Shown piece after piece: positions 19,415 through 27,558 of a stretch of 64,000 nt of DNA. A model generated the notes under the pieces. That model was not told where the DNA came from and did not search any database. It worked only from the letters and a program-made list of their open reading frames with translations. Numbering within the stretch: position 1 is the first letter of the stretch; each line of letters opens with the position of its first letter. This stretch comes from JBBSAT01 sp046351235 (GTDB lineage Bacteria > Myxococcota_A > Polyangia > Polyangiales > Sandaracinaceae), in contig JAXLYV010000001.1 in the NCBI GenBank assembly GCA_046351235.1, positions 1,302,001 through 1,366,000 on the forward strand, written 5' to 3'. A program made the position numbers and the translations under genes.

Positions 19415-19461
19415 AAACGAGAAGAGCGACGGCCCCCCGAGGCCGTCGCTCTTCTTCGTTT
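19415..19461. terminator. Strong bidirectional terminator after leuS
   Basis: A perfect 14-bp stem GAAGAGCGACGGCC (19421-19434) with GGCCGTCGCTCTTC (19441-19454), extended by AAACGA/TCGTTT after a one-base bulge. It sits between convergent stops at 19396 and 19478. T-rich on the 3' side for leuS (CTTCTTCGTTT), A-rich on the other side. Confidence 0.88.
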
Positions 19462-19477
19462 CCGGCCGGCCGACGGG

Positions 19478-21310
19478 TCAGGGCGTCGCGCAGGCCTCGA
19501 GCGCGCGGGCGCGGATCTGGGTTTGCGAGGCCCCCGTTTGCACCACCGCGGCGATGCCCAAGCGCCCCAGGCCACCCCCGGCGGGCGCGCGCGGGTCGTT
19601 CAGGAAGAAGCCTCCCTGCATGGCGAGCCCGTCGACCTGCTCGCCGACGCCGAGGGTCATCACGTTCAAGGTCGGGGGGTTCTCGACCTCACCGGCGCGG
19701 GCGGTGATGGTGGAGATGGGCCGGACCACGACGTGGAGGCCCTCCACGTACGCGACCAACGTCGTCACGTCGTCGATGACGAACAGGCTCACGCCGCCCC
19801 GCGGTCGGAAGCCGGCGCCGAGCTGGAGCGAGCTGATGGTGATGTTCGCCGGATCCACCGTGGGGCTCGTGCCCGAAGTCGGGCGCGGTGCGCTCCAACG
19901 CAGGAGCACGATCTGACCGACCGGTGGCGTCGACGTCGAGCCGACCGGGATCGCGGCGACGAAGTGCTGCTGGCCGCCCGACGTTTCGTGGCCGATCGCG
20001 CCGCGGTACGGGGGCACGAGGAACTGCGGCGGGCCGCCGCCGACCGCGCCGGTGTACATGGAGAGGTCGACCTCGACCGTAGGCAGGCCCGCCTCGGCGC
20101 CGTTCCAGAGCCCCAAGGTCGTGTCGTTCACGATCCACATCACCGCGGCGCCGTCGCCGGCGAGCCAGGTTCCGGCGCGGGCGGACGCGACGCCGGTCCG
20201 GTGACCGATGCTCCCCGTCGAGACGGTGCCGGCGATGGTCCCGCCCGCCGAATTGAGCAGCACCGCTCCGCTCGAGTGGTTGACCCACTCGGCAATCGCG
20301 ACCGCCGACGAGGCACCGGGGGCGCCCATCGGGAAAACGGTCTCCGTGCCGGACAGGGACACGGCCGTGGGCAGCACGAGCGACGTGGTCGGACGGGACG
20401 CGCGCGTCTCCCCGTAGACGAGAGAGGTGGTGCCCCCAGCCCCCGACGCCACGATGCCGACCATGCGGTCCGTGGTGCTGTTCGTGTAGCCGAGCGCCGC
20501 ATCGACGACGTCGAACCCATCGAACAAGACCTCGGGCGTCACCGCCGCACCCTCGAAGTTCAACGGAATGGCGTAGTAGGCATGCATCCCGGTGCTGCCG
20601 ATGAAGCCCACGAACCCCCCGAGGGCGCCGCTCGGGAGCTTGGGCGCGTCGTCCCCGAGCACCATGCCGATGTGGCCACTTCCGCCGTAGCGGAGGGAGC
20701 CGGACTGCCAGAGGGTCTGCTCGGGCGTGACGCCGATCTCGTCCACGCCCATGAACGGCGAGAACGGCAGCGGGCACGACTCGGCGATGGGTGTACTGCA
20801 GTCGGGGCGCGCCAGCGGATGGACGCTCGCCATCGTGTCGTCGCAGTCGTCGGGGTCTGCGTGAGGCGCGTGCAGGCACGACACGGGCGCGCCGACGGGG
20901 GCGTAGCCGTCACCGTCGGCGTCGCACGGCTCGCACGTGCCGCTCTTGCAGTACTCGTCGTTGCCGCAGTTCGCGTCGATGGTGCAGGTCATCGCCATGC
21001 ACGTGTGCGTGGTGGTGTTGCACTGCTCGGAGCCCGCGCAGTCGTCCGCCGCATCGCAGCCCGGCAGGCATGCGCCCGTCGCCGTGTCGCAGTAGTTGCC
21101 CATCGCGCACGTCGCCGCCGTGCAGCCGCCGTCGTTCGGCGTGCCCGTGTCGTTCGGCGTGCCCGTGTCGTTCGGCGTCCCGGTGTCGCTGGTGCCGCCG
21201 TCGCCCCCGGTGCCGCCCTGGAAGCGCGAGCCGTTGTAGACGAGCGAGCAGCCCGCCACCGAGACCCCGGCGAGCGCGCCGGCGATGCAGAAGAGATGGT
21301 GCGTACGCAT
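19478..21310 (-). CDS. Cys-rich surface lipoprotein
   Basis: 610 aa. Lipobox SVAGC at the end of a 21-residue signal peptide. A low-complexity linker follows with three TGTPND repeats, then a Cys-rich part (about 60-165) of the EGF/MopE-like kind, with CDADGDGYAP and DPDDCDD acidic loops that suggest calcium. The remainder is a beta-rich domain, possibly propeller- or lectin-like, with no motif I can name. Proteins of this plan are typical of myxobacterial outer surfaces. Its start codon overlaps the stop of the upstream TPR gene by one base, so both are probably co-transcribed. Confidence 0.8.
   Translation of the reverse strand: MRTHHLFCIAGALAGVSVAGCSLVYNGSRFQGGTGGDGGTSDTGTPNDTGTPNDTGTPNDGGCTAATCAMGNYCDTATGACLPGCDAADDCAGSEQCNTTTHTCMAMTCTIDANCGNDEYCKSGTCEPCDADGDGYAPVGAPVSCLHAPHADPDDCDDTMASVHPLARPDCSTPIAESCPLPFSPFMGVDEIGVTPEQTLWQSGSLRYGGSGHIGMVLGDDAPKLPSGALGGFVGFIGSTGMHAYYAIPLNFEGAAVTPEVLFDGFDVVDAALGYTNSTTDRMVGIVASGAGGTTSLVYGETRASRPTTSLVLPTAVSLSGTETVFPMGAPGASSAVAIAEWVNHSSGAVLLNSAGGTIAGTVSTGSIGHRTGVASARAGTWLAGDGAAVMWIVNDTTLGLWNGAEAGLPTVEVDLSMYTGAVGGGPPQFLVPPYRGAIGHETSGGQQHFVAAIPVGSTSTPPVGQIVLLRWSAPRPTSGTSPTVDPANITISSLQLGAGFRPRGGVSLFVIDDVTTLVAYVEGLHVVVRPISTITARAGEVENPPTLNVMTLGVGEQVDGLAMQGGFFLNDPRAPAGGGLGRLGIAAVVQTGASQTQIRARALEACATP
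21131..21184 (-). repeat. 18-bp coding repeat, three units
   Basis: GTCGTTCGGCGTGCCCGT at 21131 and 21149, with a variant at 21167, encodes TGTPND three times in the linker after the lipidated Cys. The repeat number may vary between strains. Confidence 0.85.
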
Positions 21311-22182
21311 CAGAAGCTACCCTCCAAGGAAACACCGCCGGGAACGACGCGCAGGCTCGCGTGTGCATCGCTGCTGCCGCTGCTGCTCCCCGGATCGACG
21401 AGCAGGAGCACGAGACCGACCGCCGCGCCCGCGAGCGAGACGCCCCACATGATGTCGGCGACGAGGGCATCGGTGCGCATCGCCGAGAGCTCGCTGTCGG
21501 GGCAGCTGCGGGACGCCGCGCAGGGCAGGCTGCCCACGCGCCCATCTTCCGACGCCGCGAGGCCCGTGAAGACGGCGCCGAGGATCAGCCCCACGCCGGC
21601 GACCGAGAACGACGCGATCGCGCCCACGTTCAGCGAGCCGCCCTCACTCGACGGGGGGGGCGCGGTCGTACCGCTGCCGCTCCCCGACTCGGTGCCGCCG
21701 CTCCCCGTCGATCCGGACTCGGTCGAGCCCGACTCGGTGGATCCGGACTCGGTCGAGCCCGACTCGGTGGATCCGGACTCGGTCGAGCCCGACTCGGTCG
21801 AGCCGCCGCCCGACGTGCTCGCCTGCTGCGCCGCCAGACGCGCCCGCAGGTTCTCGAGGCGCGTCTCGAGGCTCGCGCGGTTCGCGATGTCCGTCACGTC
21901 GTGCAGGTACCGCGTCAGGTAGTCGACGGCGTTCGGCAGATCCCCGAGCTGCTGGTAGCAGAGCGAGAGATTGTAGAAGAGCTGCGAGCGCTGGCTCAGG
22001 CGATAGGCCTCGAGGAACTCGCGGAGGGCCGCCTCGTAGTTGGCTTGCTCGTAGTACGAGGCCGCGACCTGGAAGTGGGCATGCGCCTGGTCGTCGTCGC
22101 TCGTCTGGGCGAGCGCGAAGCTCGGAACGGCCGCGATCAGGAACACCCCGAGAAGCAAGGAACGCACGATCGGACGCGTCAC
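21310..22182 (-). CDS. Exported TPR protein with Ser/Glu repeat linker
   Basis: 290 aa from GTG 22182, chosen because GGGGAGG lies 7 nt upstream and a signal peptide (VRSLLLGVFLIAAVPSFALA) follows at once. Residues of about 30-130 form TPR-like helices (AHFQVAASYYEQANYEAALREFLEAYRLSQRS, QLFYNLSLCYQQLGDLPNAVDYLTRYL). Then comes a repeat linker of GSTES units, two hydrophobic segments (NVGAIASFSVAGVGLILGAVFTGLAA and ADIMWGVSLAGAAVGLVLLLV), and a short tail. This plan is frequent in myxobacteria, and the function is unknown; the helices suggest protein contacts in the periplasm. It is coupled to the lipoprotein gene after it. Confidence 0.82.
   Translation of the reverse strand: MTRPIVRSLLLGVFLIAAVPSFALAQTSDDDQAHAHFQVAASYYEQANYEAALREFLEAYRLSQRSQLFYNLSLCYQQLGDLPNAVDYLTRYLHDVTDIANRASLETRLENLRARLAAQQASTSGGGSTESGSTESGSTESGSTESGSTESGSTESGSTGSGGTESGSGSGTTAPPPSSEGGSLNVGAIASFSVAGVGLILGAVFTGLAASEDGRVGSLPCAASRSCPDSELSAMRTDALVADIMWGVSLAGAAVGLVLLLVDPGSSSGSSDAHASLRVVPGGVSLEGSF
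21710..21799 (-). repeat. 30-bp coding tandem repeat, three units
   Basis: Three near-identical 30-bp units starting GATCCGGACTC at 21710, 21740 and 21770, each made of two 15-bp halves, encode the (GSTES)n linker of the TPR protein. Perfect copies imply recent expansion. Confidence 0.88.
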
Positions 22183-22282
22183 GGAGGACCTCCCCTTCGG
22201 CCCGATGATACGCTGCCCCGCGCTCGATTCGCCACCGATGCGCACCTTGCGGAGGATGGGGATCTCACGGCAGAGTCCGCCG

Positions 22283-23308
22283 ATGCGACGACGCGGCCCT
22301 CCCGACGAGTCGGCCACGGTGCCGAACGCGCGGCCCTTCGTCGAAGGGGAGCCCGAGCTCCCGGCCGAGGACGTCTTCGCGAGCTTCCTGCAGCGCGCCT
22401 ATGCCAGAAAAGAGGGGCGCCCCGGACGCTCCCAGGCGACGACCGAGTGGGAACGCTCGGTGGAGGAGCTGCTTCCGCGCGAGCCGGCCGCCGACGAGGA
22501 CGAGCCGCGGGACACCGAGCCGCCGCCGCCTCCCGATGCCTCGGCCGCCGACGTGGAGAGCCTCGGCGACGAAGAGCCCGCGGTCCGCACGGTCGAGCCC
22601 GACGGGACCGTTCGCGTGGTGCTCCTCACGCGCAAGAAGACGCTGCCGCCCGGCGCCGTCGCCGCGCCGACCGACGACGACGAGCCCGTCGACACGCGCG
22701 GCGCCACGGCCGTCGCGAGCGCCGAGAAGCTGCAGGCCGCGCTTCGCGCGTCCCGGGCCGAGATACCGCTGCCGCTCTCCCAGCCGCGCCGCAGCCGACC
22801 GCCCGCCGCGCCGGAGCCGGACCTCGAGCCCGAGTGGGCGAGCGTGGTGCCGCCGCCCTCCGAGGCGACGCAGCGGCGCGAGGCCAAGAAGCTCGTCCCC
22901 GATCTCGCGACGAAGAAGGACAAGCCGAAGCCCGCGCGCGAGGCGAGCGAGGACGGCCTCATCCCGAGCGGCGAGCTCGATCGCAAGCTCTCGGACATGG
23001 CCGTGCTGCTCCGCTACGGGCACGAAGAGCAGGTCGCGCGCGAGCTCGAGGGGCTGCGCCGCACCTATCCGCAAGACCTCCTGCTCTTGCGCAGCATCGG
23101 CGAGTTCTGGGCCGACAACGGTCGCAAGGAGCGCGCGCTCGAGACGCTCTTCGCGCTCGCGAGCGGCCTCTTCGAGCGGCGCAACGTCGAAGGCATGCGC
23201 CAGGCGCTCGAGCAGGCCAAGCGTCTCGATCCCGAGAGCGAGCGCGCCCATCGCTTGCTCTCGCTCCTCGACGCGCGCCCCGACGGCACTCCGTTGCCGC
23301 GAAAATAG
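22283..23308 (+). CDS. Disordered protein with C-terminal TPR-like helices
   Basis: 341 aa from ATG 22283; in-frame ATGs at 22205, 22238 and 22256 are possible but leave almost no promoter room after the divergent start at 22182. The first 220 residues are acidic, Pro-rich and low in complexity. The last 115 (LDRKLSDMAVLLRYGHEEQVARELEGL, LLLLRSIGEFWADNGRKERALETLFALASGLFERRNVEGMRQALEQAKRLDPES) are regular TPR-like helices. No signal peptide or catalytic motif. Function unknown; perhaps an adaptor. It ends 78 nt before the first small gene of the kdp operon. Confidence 0.72.
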   Translation: MRRRGPPDESATVPNARPFVEGEPELPAEDVFASFLQRAYARKEGRPGRSQATTEWERSVEELLPREPAADEDEPRDTEPPPPPDASAADVESLGDEEPAVRTVEPDGTVRVVLLTRKKTLPPGAVAAPTDDDEPVDTRGATAVASAEKLQAALRASRAEIPLPLSQPRRSRPPAAPEPDLEPEWASVVPPPSEATQRREAKKLVPDLATKKDKPKPAREASEDGLIPSGELDRKLSDMAVLLRYGHEEQVARELEGLRRTYPQDLLLLRSIGEFWADNGRKERALETLFALASGLFERRNVEGMRQALEQAKRLDPESERAHRLLSLLDARPDGTPLPRK

Positions 23309-23318
23309 GCCCGCTCCG

Positions 23319-23336
23319 TCTTAGCTGCCTCTTAAC
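23319..23336 (+). promoter_or_regulatory. Direct repeat upstream of kdp; candidate KdpE site
   Basis: TCTTAGC (23319-23325) and TCTTAAC (23330-23336) lie head to tail with an 11-bp period, one helical turn, as expected for the dimeric OmpR-family regulator KdpE encoded at the end of this operon. They are about 50-68 bp upstream of the first kdp-region ORF and are AT-rich against a GC-rich background. Confidence 0.5.
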
Positions 23337-23354
23337 GCGCGCGTTCGCAGGGTT

Positions 23355-23383
23355 GGCGTAGCTCTCCATCACGAGAGCGTGCC
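23355..23383 (+). promoter_or_regulatory. Leader hairpin before the kdp small ORF
   Basis: GCTCTC (23361-23366) pairs with GAGAGC (23373-23378), with a further GGC/GCC closure (23355-23357 and 23381-23383). The only purine-rich ribosome-site candidate, GAGAG, lies in its 3' arm just before ATG 23387, so initiation could be limited by this fold. Confidence 0.4.
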
Positions 23384-23386
23384 GCC

Positions 23387-23470
23387 ATGAACGACCTCCT
23401 CTTCCTCGTGATTCTCTCGGTCCTGTTCGCCTCGAGCTGGGCCGTGGTGCGCGGCGTCGAGCGTCTCTGA
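23387..23470 (+). CDS. 27-residue membrane peptide preceding kdpF
   Basis: A short open frame, MNDLLFLVILSVLFASSWA followed by VVRGVERL, with one hydrophobic helix (about residues 4-21) and a basic end. Similar short frames beginning with a DLLF motif and ending with a charged VRxxERL-like tail occur before kdpF or kdpA in some other bacteria, as I recall, so it is likely real although usually not annotated. It ends 23 nt before kdpF, which has its own AAGGAG ribosome site. A role in Kdp assembly or regulation is inference from position. Confidence 0.6.
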   Translation: MNDLLFLVILSVLFASSWAVVRGVERL

Positions 23471-23493
23471 CGCGCGCCCCCAAGGAGCCATCG

Positions 23494-23586
23494 ATGTCCA
23501 CCCTGTACTTCGTGGGCGCCGTCGTCGCGACGGGCCTGCTCGTGTACCTGTTCGCCGCGCTGCTCGTGCCGGAGAAGCTGCAATGA
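23494..23586 (+). CDS. kdpF: KdpF, small subunit of the Kdp potassium ATPase
   Basis: 30 aa, a single membrane helix (TLYFVGAVVATGLLVYLFAAL) ending LVPEKLQ, which matches the KdpF ending LLxPEKF/L. KdpF stabilises the KdpABC complex in the inner membrane. AAGGAG precedes the ATG by 8 nt. Its stop overlaps the kdpA start (ATGA), so translation is coupled. Confidence 0.88.
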   Translation: MSTLYFVGAVVATGLLVYLFAALLVPEKLQ

Positions 23587-25328
23587 CCGGCAACGCGCTC
23601 GCGCAGCTCGTCCTCTACTTCGTCGCGCTCACCGCGCTCGCCTACCCGCTCGGGATCTACATGGCCCGCGTCTACGAGGGTCGCGCCGGCCTGGCGGAGC
23701 GCGTGCTCGGGCCCGTCGAGCGCGTGCTCTACCGCGCCGCGGGCGTCGACCCGGCGCGCGAGCAGACGTGGACCGAGTACGCCGCGTCGGTGCTCGCCTT
23801 CAGCGTCGTCGGCGCGCTCTTCCTCTACGGCCTCGCCCGCCTGCAGGGCGCCCTCCCCCTCGACCCCGACGGGCTCGGCGCCGTCACCCCCGAGGTCGCG
23901 TTCAACACGACGATCTCGTTCGTCTCGAACACCAACTGGCAGGCCTACGGCGGCGAGACGACGATGTCGTACCTCACGCAGATGCTGGGCCTCACGGTCC
24001 AGAACTTCGTGAGCGCGGCGACCGGCATGGCGGTGCTCGTGGCGCTCGTCCGCGGCGTGGTGCGCAAGCAGACGAGCGGCCTCGGCAACTTCTGGGTCGA
24101 CCTGGTTCGCTCGATCCTGTTCGTCCTCTTGCCGCTCTCGATCCTGCTCGCGCTCGTGCTCGTCGCGCAGGGCGTCCCGCAGACCTTCGAGGGCCACGCC
24201 ACGGCGCACTTGCTCGACCCGACGGTGAGCAGCGACGGCGCGAGCGTCACCGAGCAGATCCTCGCGCGCGGCCCCGTCGCCTCGCAGATCGCCATCAAGC
24301 AGCTCGGCACGAACGGCGGCGGCTTCTTCAACGCGAACTCGGCACATCCCTTCGAGAACCCGACCGCGCTCTCCAACTTCTTCGAGCTGCTCTCGATCCT
24401 CCTCATCGCCGCGGCGCTCTGCTTCACGTTCGGCGAGATGGTGAAGGATCGCCGGCAGGGCTGGGCGATCTACGCGGCGATGCTGGCCCTCGTGCTCGTC
24501 TGCGTCGTGCCGACCGTGATGGCGGAGCAGGCCGGGACGCCGGCGCTCTCGGCCGCGCACGTCGACCTCGCGCCCAGCGCGCTCCAGGCCGGCGGCAACA
24601 TGGAAGGCAAGGAGGTCCGCTTCGGCATCACGAACAGCGCGCTCTGGGCCGTGGCCACGACCGCCGCGTCGAACGGCTCGGTGAACGCGATGCACGACTC
24701 GTTCACGCCGCTCGGGGGGCTGTTCCCGATGTGGCTCATGCAGATCGGCGAGGTCGCGTTCGGCGGCGTGGGCTCGGGCCTCTACGGCATGATGCTCTTC
24801 GTCTTCGTCGCGGTGTTCATCGCCGGCCTGATGGTCGGTCGCACGCCCGAGTACCTCGGCAAGAAGATCGAAGCCTACGAGATGAAGATGGCCTCGATCG
24901 GCATCCTGGTGCCGACGGCGCTGATCCTGGTGACGACGGCCATCGCGTGCTCCACCGAGGCGGGCCGCGCGACGGTCGCCAATCCCGGCGCGCACGGCTT
25001 CTCCGAGATCCTCTACGCGATGACCTCGACGGCGGCGAACAACGGCAGCGCGTTCGGCGGCATCACGGTGAGCGGGCCCTTCTACGCCACGATCCACGGC
25101 GTGAACATGTGGATCTCCCGCTTCTGGATCATCGCGGTGGTCCTCGCGATCGCCGGCTCCCTCGCGAAGAAGAAGATCGTCCCGCCCAGCCCCGGAACGA
25201 TGCCGACGCACACGCCCCTCTTCGTGACGCTGCTGGTGGGCACCGTGGTGCTCGTCGGCGCGCTGAGCTTCATCCCCGCGCTCGCGCTCGGCCCCATCGT
25301 CGAGCAGCTCCAGGCGTCGGGCTTCTGA
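23583..25328 (+). CDS. kdpA: Potassium-transporting ATPase, channel-like subunit A
   Basis: 581 aa, about ten membrane helices. KdpA belongs to the superfamily of K+ transporters and binds K+ from the periplasm. Recognisable blocks include YPLGIYMARVY, PEVAFNTTISFVSNTNWQAYGGETTMSYLTQM (first selectivity loop), QLGTNGGGFFNANSAHPFENP, GGVGSGLYGMMLFVFVAVFIAGLMVGRTPEYLGKKIE and STAANNGSAFGG. Length is slightly above the E. coli protein. Part of kdpFABC. Confidence 0.98.
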   Translation: MTGNALAQLVLYFVALTALAYPLGIYMARVYEGRAGLAERVLGPVERVLYRAAGVDPAREQTWTEYAASVLAFSVVGALFLYGLARLQGALPLDPDGLGAVTPEVAFNTTISFVSNTNWQAYGGETTMSYLTQMLGLTVQNFVSAATGMAVLVALVRGVVRKQTSGLGNFWVDLVRSILFVLLPLSILLALVLVAQGVPQTFEGHATAHLLDPTVSSDGASVTEQILARGPVASQIAIKQLGTNGGGFFNANSAHPFENPTALSNFFELLSILLIAAALCFTFGEMVKDRRQGWAIYAAMLALVLVCVVPTVMAEQAGTPALSAAHVDLAPSALQAGGNMEGKEVRFGITNSALWAVATTAASNGSVNAMHDSFTPLGGLFPMWLMQIGEVAFGGVGSGLYGMMLFVFVAVFIAGLMVGRTPEYLGKKIEAYEMKMASIGILVPTALILVTTAIACSTEAGRATVANPGAHGFSEILYAMTSTAANNGSAFGGITVSGPFYATIHGVNMWISRFWIIAVVLAIAGSLAKKKIVPPSPGTMPTHTPLFVTLLVGTVVLVGALSFIPALALGPIVEQLQASGF

Positions 25329-25341
25329 GGAGAACGCCATC

Positions 25342-27546
25342 ATGACGCCCACACCCACGCCCAGCTCTTCCGCGTCGAGCGCTTCGTCCACGCCGAGCGC
25401 GTCCGACCCGTCGGTCGCCACACCCACCGCCAAGGCGAGCGCGCGCCCGCTCTTCGAGGGCGCCATCGTGCGCCGCGCGATGATCGACGCGCTCGTGAAG
25501 CTCGATCCGCGCTCGATGGCGAAGAACCCCGTCATGTTCGTGGTGGAGGTGGGAAGCGCCTTCACGACGCTGCTCTTCGTCCACGCGCTGATGGGCGGCC
25601 ACGACGCGCCGGCCGGCTTCGTCGGCGCGGTCTCACTCTGGCTCTGGTTCACCGTGCTCTTCGCGAACTTCGCCGAGGCGATGGCCGAAGGCCGTGGCAA
25701 GGCGCAGGCCGACACGCTCCGCAAGGCGCGCAAGGACGTGGTCGCGAAGAAGTTCCACGACCCCGAGCTCGCGCGGGGCTACCAGGGCGGCGGCGCGTCC
25801 ACCGCGCAGCTCGTCGAGGTGCAGGCCTCGACGCTGCGCACGGGCGACGTCGTCCTGGTCGAGGCGGGCGATCCCATCCCGGGCGACGGCGAGGTCCTCG
25901 AGGGCGTCGCGTCGGTCGACGAGAGCGCGATCACCGGCGAGAGCGCGCCCGTCATCCGCGAGAGCGGCGGCGACTTCAGCTCCGTGACGGGGGGGACGCG
26001 GGTGCTCTCCGACTGGCTGGTCGTGCGCATCACGCAGAACCCCGGCGAGACCTTCCTCGATCGGATGATCGCGATGGTCGAGGGCGCCAAGCGCAAGAAG
26101 ACGCCCAACGAGATCGCGCTCGACATCCTGCTCGCGGCGCTGACGATCATCTTCCTGCTCGTCACGGTGACGCTGCTCCCGTACTCGATGTACGCGGTCG
26201 AGGCGACGACGAGCCCGAGCGATGCGCCGGTGAGCATGACGATCCTCGTCGCGCTCCTCGTCTGCCTGATCCCGACCACGATCGGCGGCCTGCTCTCGGC
26301 GATCGGCATCGCCGGCATGGACCGCATGATCCAGGCGAACGTGATCGCGACGAGCGGCCGCGCCGTGGAGGCGGCGGGCGACGTCGACGTGATGCTGATG
26401 GACAAGACCGGCACCATCACCCTCGGCAACCGCCAGGCGACGGCGTTCCTGCCGGCCCCCGGCGTGACCGAGAAGGAGCTCGCCGACGCGGCGCAGCTCG
26501 CGTCGCTCGCCGACGAGACGCCCGAGGGCCGCAGCATCGTGGTGCTCGCGAAGCAGAAGTTCGCCTTCCGCGCCCGCGACGTGAAGGAGCTCGGTGCGAG
26601 CTTCGTTCCCTTCACCGCGCAGACGCGCATGAGCGGCGTCGACCTGAAGGGCGAGGACGGAAAGACGCGCGCGATCCGCAAGGGGGCCTCGGACGCGATC
26701 GCGCGCTACCTCCGCGAGCAAGGGAGCGAGCTGCCGCCCGACGTGCGCAACGCCGTCGAGCGCGTGGCCAAGACGGGCGGCACGCCGCTCGTGGTCGCCG
26801 AGGGCGCGCGGGCGCTCGGCGTGGTGCAGCTCAAGGACATCGTGAAGGGCGGCATCAAGGAGCGCTTCGGCGAGATGCGGCGCATGGGCATCAAGACGGT
26901 GATGATCACCGGTGACAACCCGCTCACCGCCGCCGCCATCGCCGCCGAGGCCGGCGTCGACGACTTCCTCGCCGAGGCGACGCCCGAGGCGAAGCTCGCG
27001 ATGATCCGCGACTACCAGCAGAAGGGCCACCTCGTCGCGATGACGGGCGACGGCACGAACGACGCGCCCGCGCTCGCGCAGGCCGACGTGGCGGTGGCGA
27101 TGAACACGGGCACGCAGGCCGCGAAGGAGGCCGGCAACATGGTCGACCTCGACAGCAACCCGACGAAGCTCTTGAGCGTGGTCGAGATCGGCAAACAGAT
27201 GCTGATGACGCGCGGCGCGCTCACCACCTTCTCGATCGCGAACGACGTCTCCAAGTACTTCGCGATCATCCCGGCGGCGTTCGTCACGACCTACCCCGCG
27301 CTCGGCGCGCTCGACGTGATGCACCTGCACTCGCCGACGAGCGCCGTGCTCAGCGCCGTGATCTTCAACGCGCTGATCATCATCGCGCTCATCCCCATCG
27401 CGCTCCGCGGCGTGAAGTACCGACCCGAGCCGGCCGCGAAGCTCCTGCGGCGCAACCTCCTCGTGTACGGCCTCGGTGGCGTGCTCTTGCCCTTCCCCTG
27501 CATCAAGGCGATCGATCTGTTCCTGGTCGCCACGCACCTCGTCTGA
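25342..27546 (+). CDS. kdpB: Potassium-transporting P-type ATPase, catalytic subunit B
   Basis: 734 aa, full length, from an ATG preceded by GAGGAGA. It hydrolyses ATP and forms the aspartyl-phosphate that drives K+ uptake. Motifs: TGES in ESAITGESAPV (actuator domain), DKTGTITLGNR with the phosphorylated Asp, KGASDAI, MITGDNPLTA and MTGDGTNDAPALAQADVAVAMNTG. The first 34 residues are a Ser/Thr/Pro-rich extension longer than usual and probably disordered; ARPLFEGAIVRRAMIDALVKLDPR begins the conserved part. The TGES serine, the inhibitory phosphorylation site known from E. coli KdpB, is present. Confidence 0.98.
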   Translation: MTPTPTPSSSASSASSTPSASDPSVATPTAKASARPLFEGAIVRRAMIDALVKLDPRSMAKNPVMFVVEVGSAFTTLLFVHALMGGHDAPAGFVGAVSLWLWFTVLFANFAEAMAEGRGKAQADTLRKARKDVVAKKFHDPELARGYQGGGASTAQLVEVQASTLRTGDVVLVEAGDPIPGDGEVLEGVASVDESAITGESAPVIRESGGDFSSVTGGTRVLSDWLVVRITQNPGETFLDRMIAMVEGAKRKKTPNEIALDILLAALTIIFLLVTVTLLPYSMYAVEATTSPSDAPVSMTILVALLVCLIPTTIGGLLSAIGIAGMDRMIQANVIATSGRAVEAAGDVDVMLMDKTGTITLGNRQATAFLPAPGVTEKELADAAQLASLADETPEGRSIVVLAKQKFAFRARDVKELGASFVPFTAQTRMSGVDLKGEDGKTRAIRKGASDAIARYLREQGSELPPDVRNAVERVAKTGGTPLVVAEGARALGVVQLKDIVKGGIKERFGEMRRMGIKTVMITGDNPLTAAAIAAEAGVDDFLAEATPEAKLAMIRDYQQKGHLVAMTGDGTNDAPALAQADVAVAMNTGTQAAKEAGNMVDLDSNPTKLLSVVEIGKQMLMTRGALTTFSIANDVSKYFAIIPAAFVTTYPALGALDVMHLHSPTSAVLSAVIFNALIIIALIPIALRGVKYRPEPAAKLLRRNLLVYGLGGVLLPFPCIKAIDLFLVATHLV

Positions 27547-27558
27547 AAGGCGGCCCCC

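Noticed and set aside
21710..21799. CRISPR-like array from the 30-bp repeats
   Set aside because: The units are directly adjacent without spacers and encode an in-frame linker.
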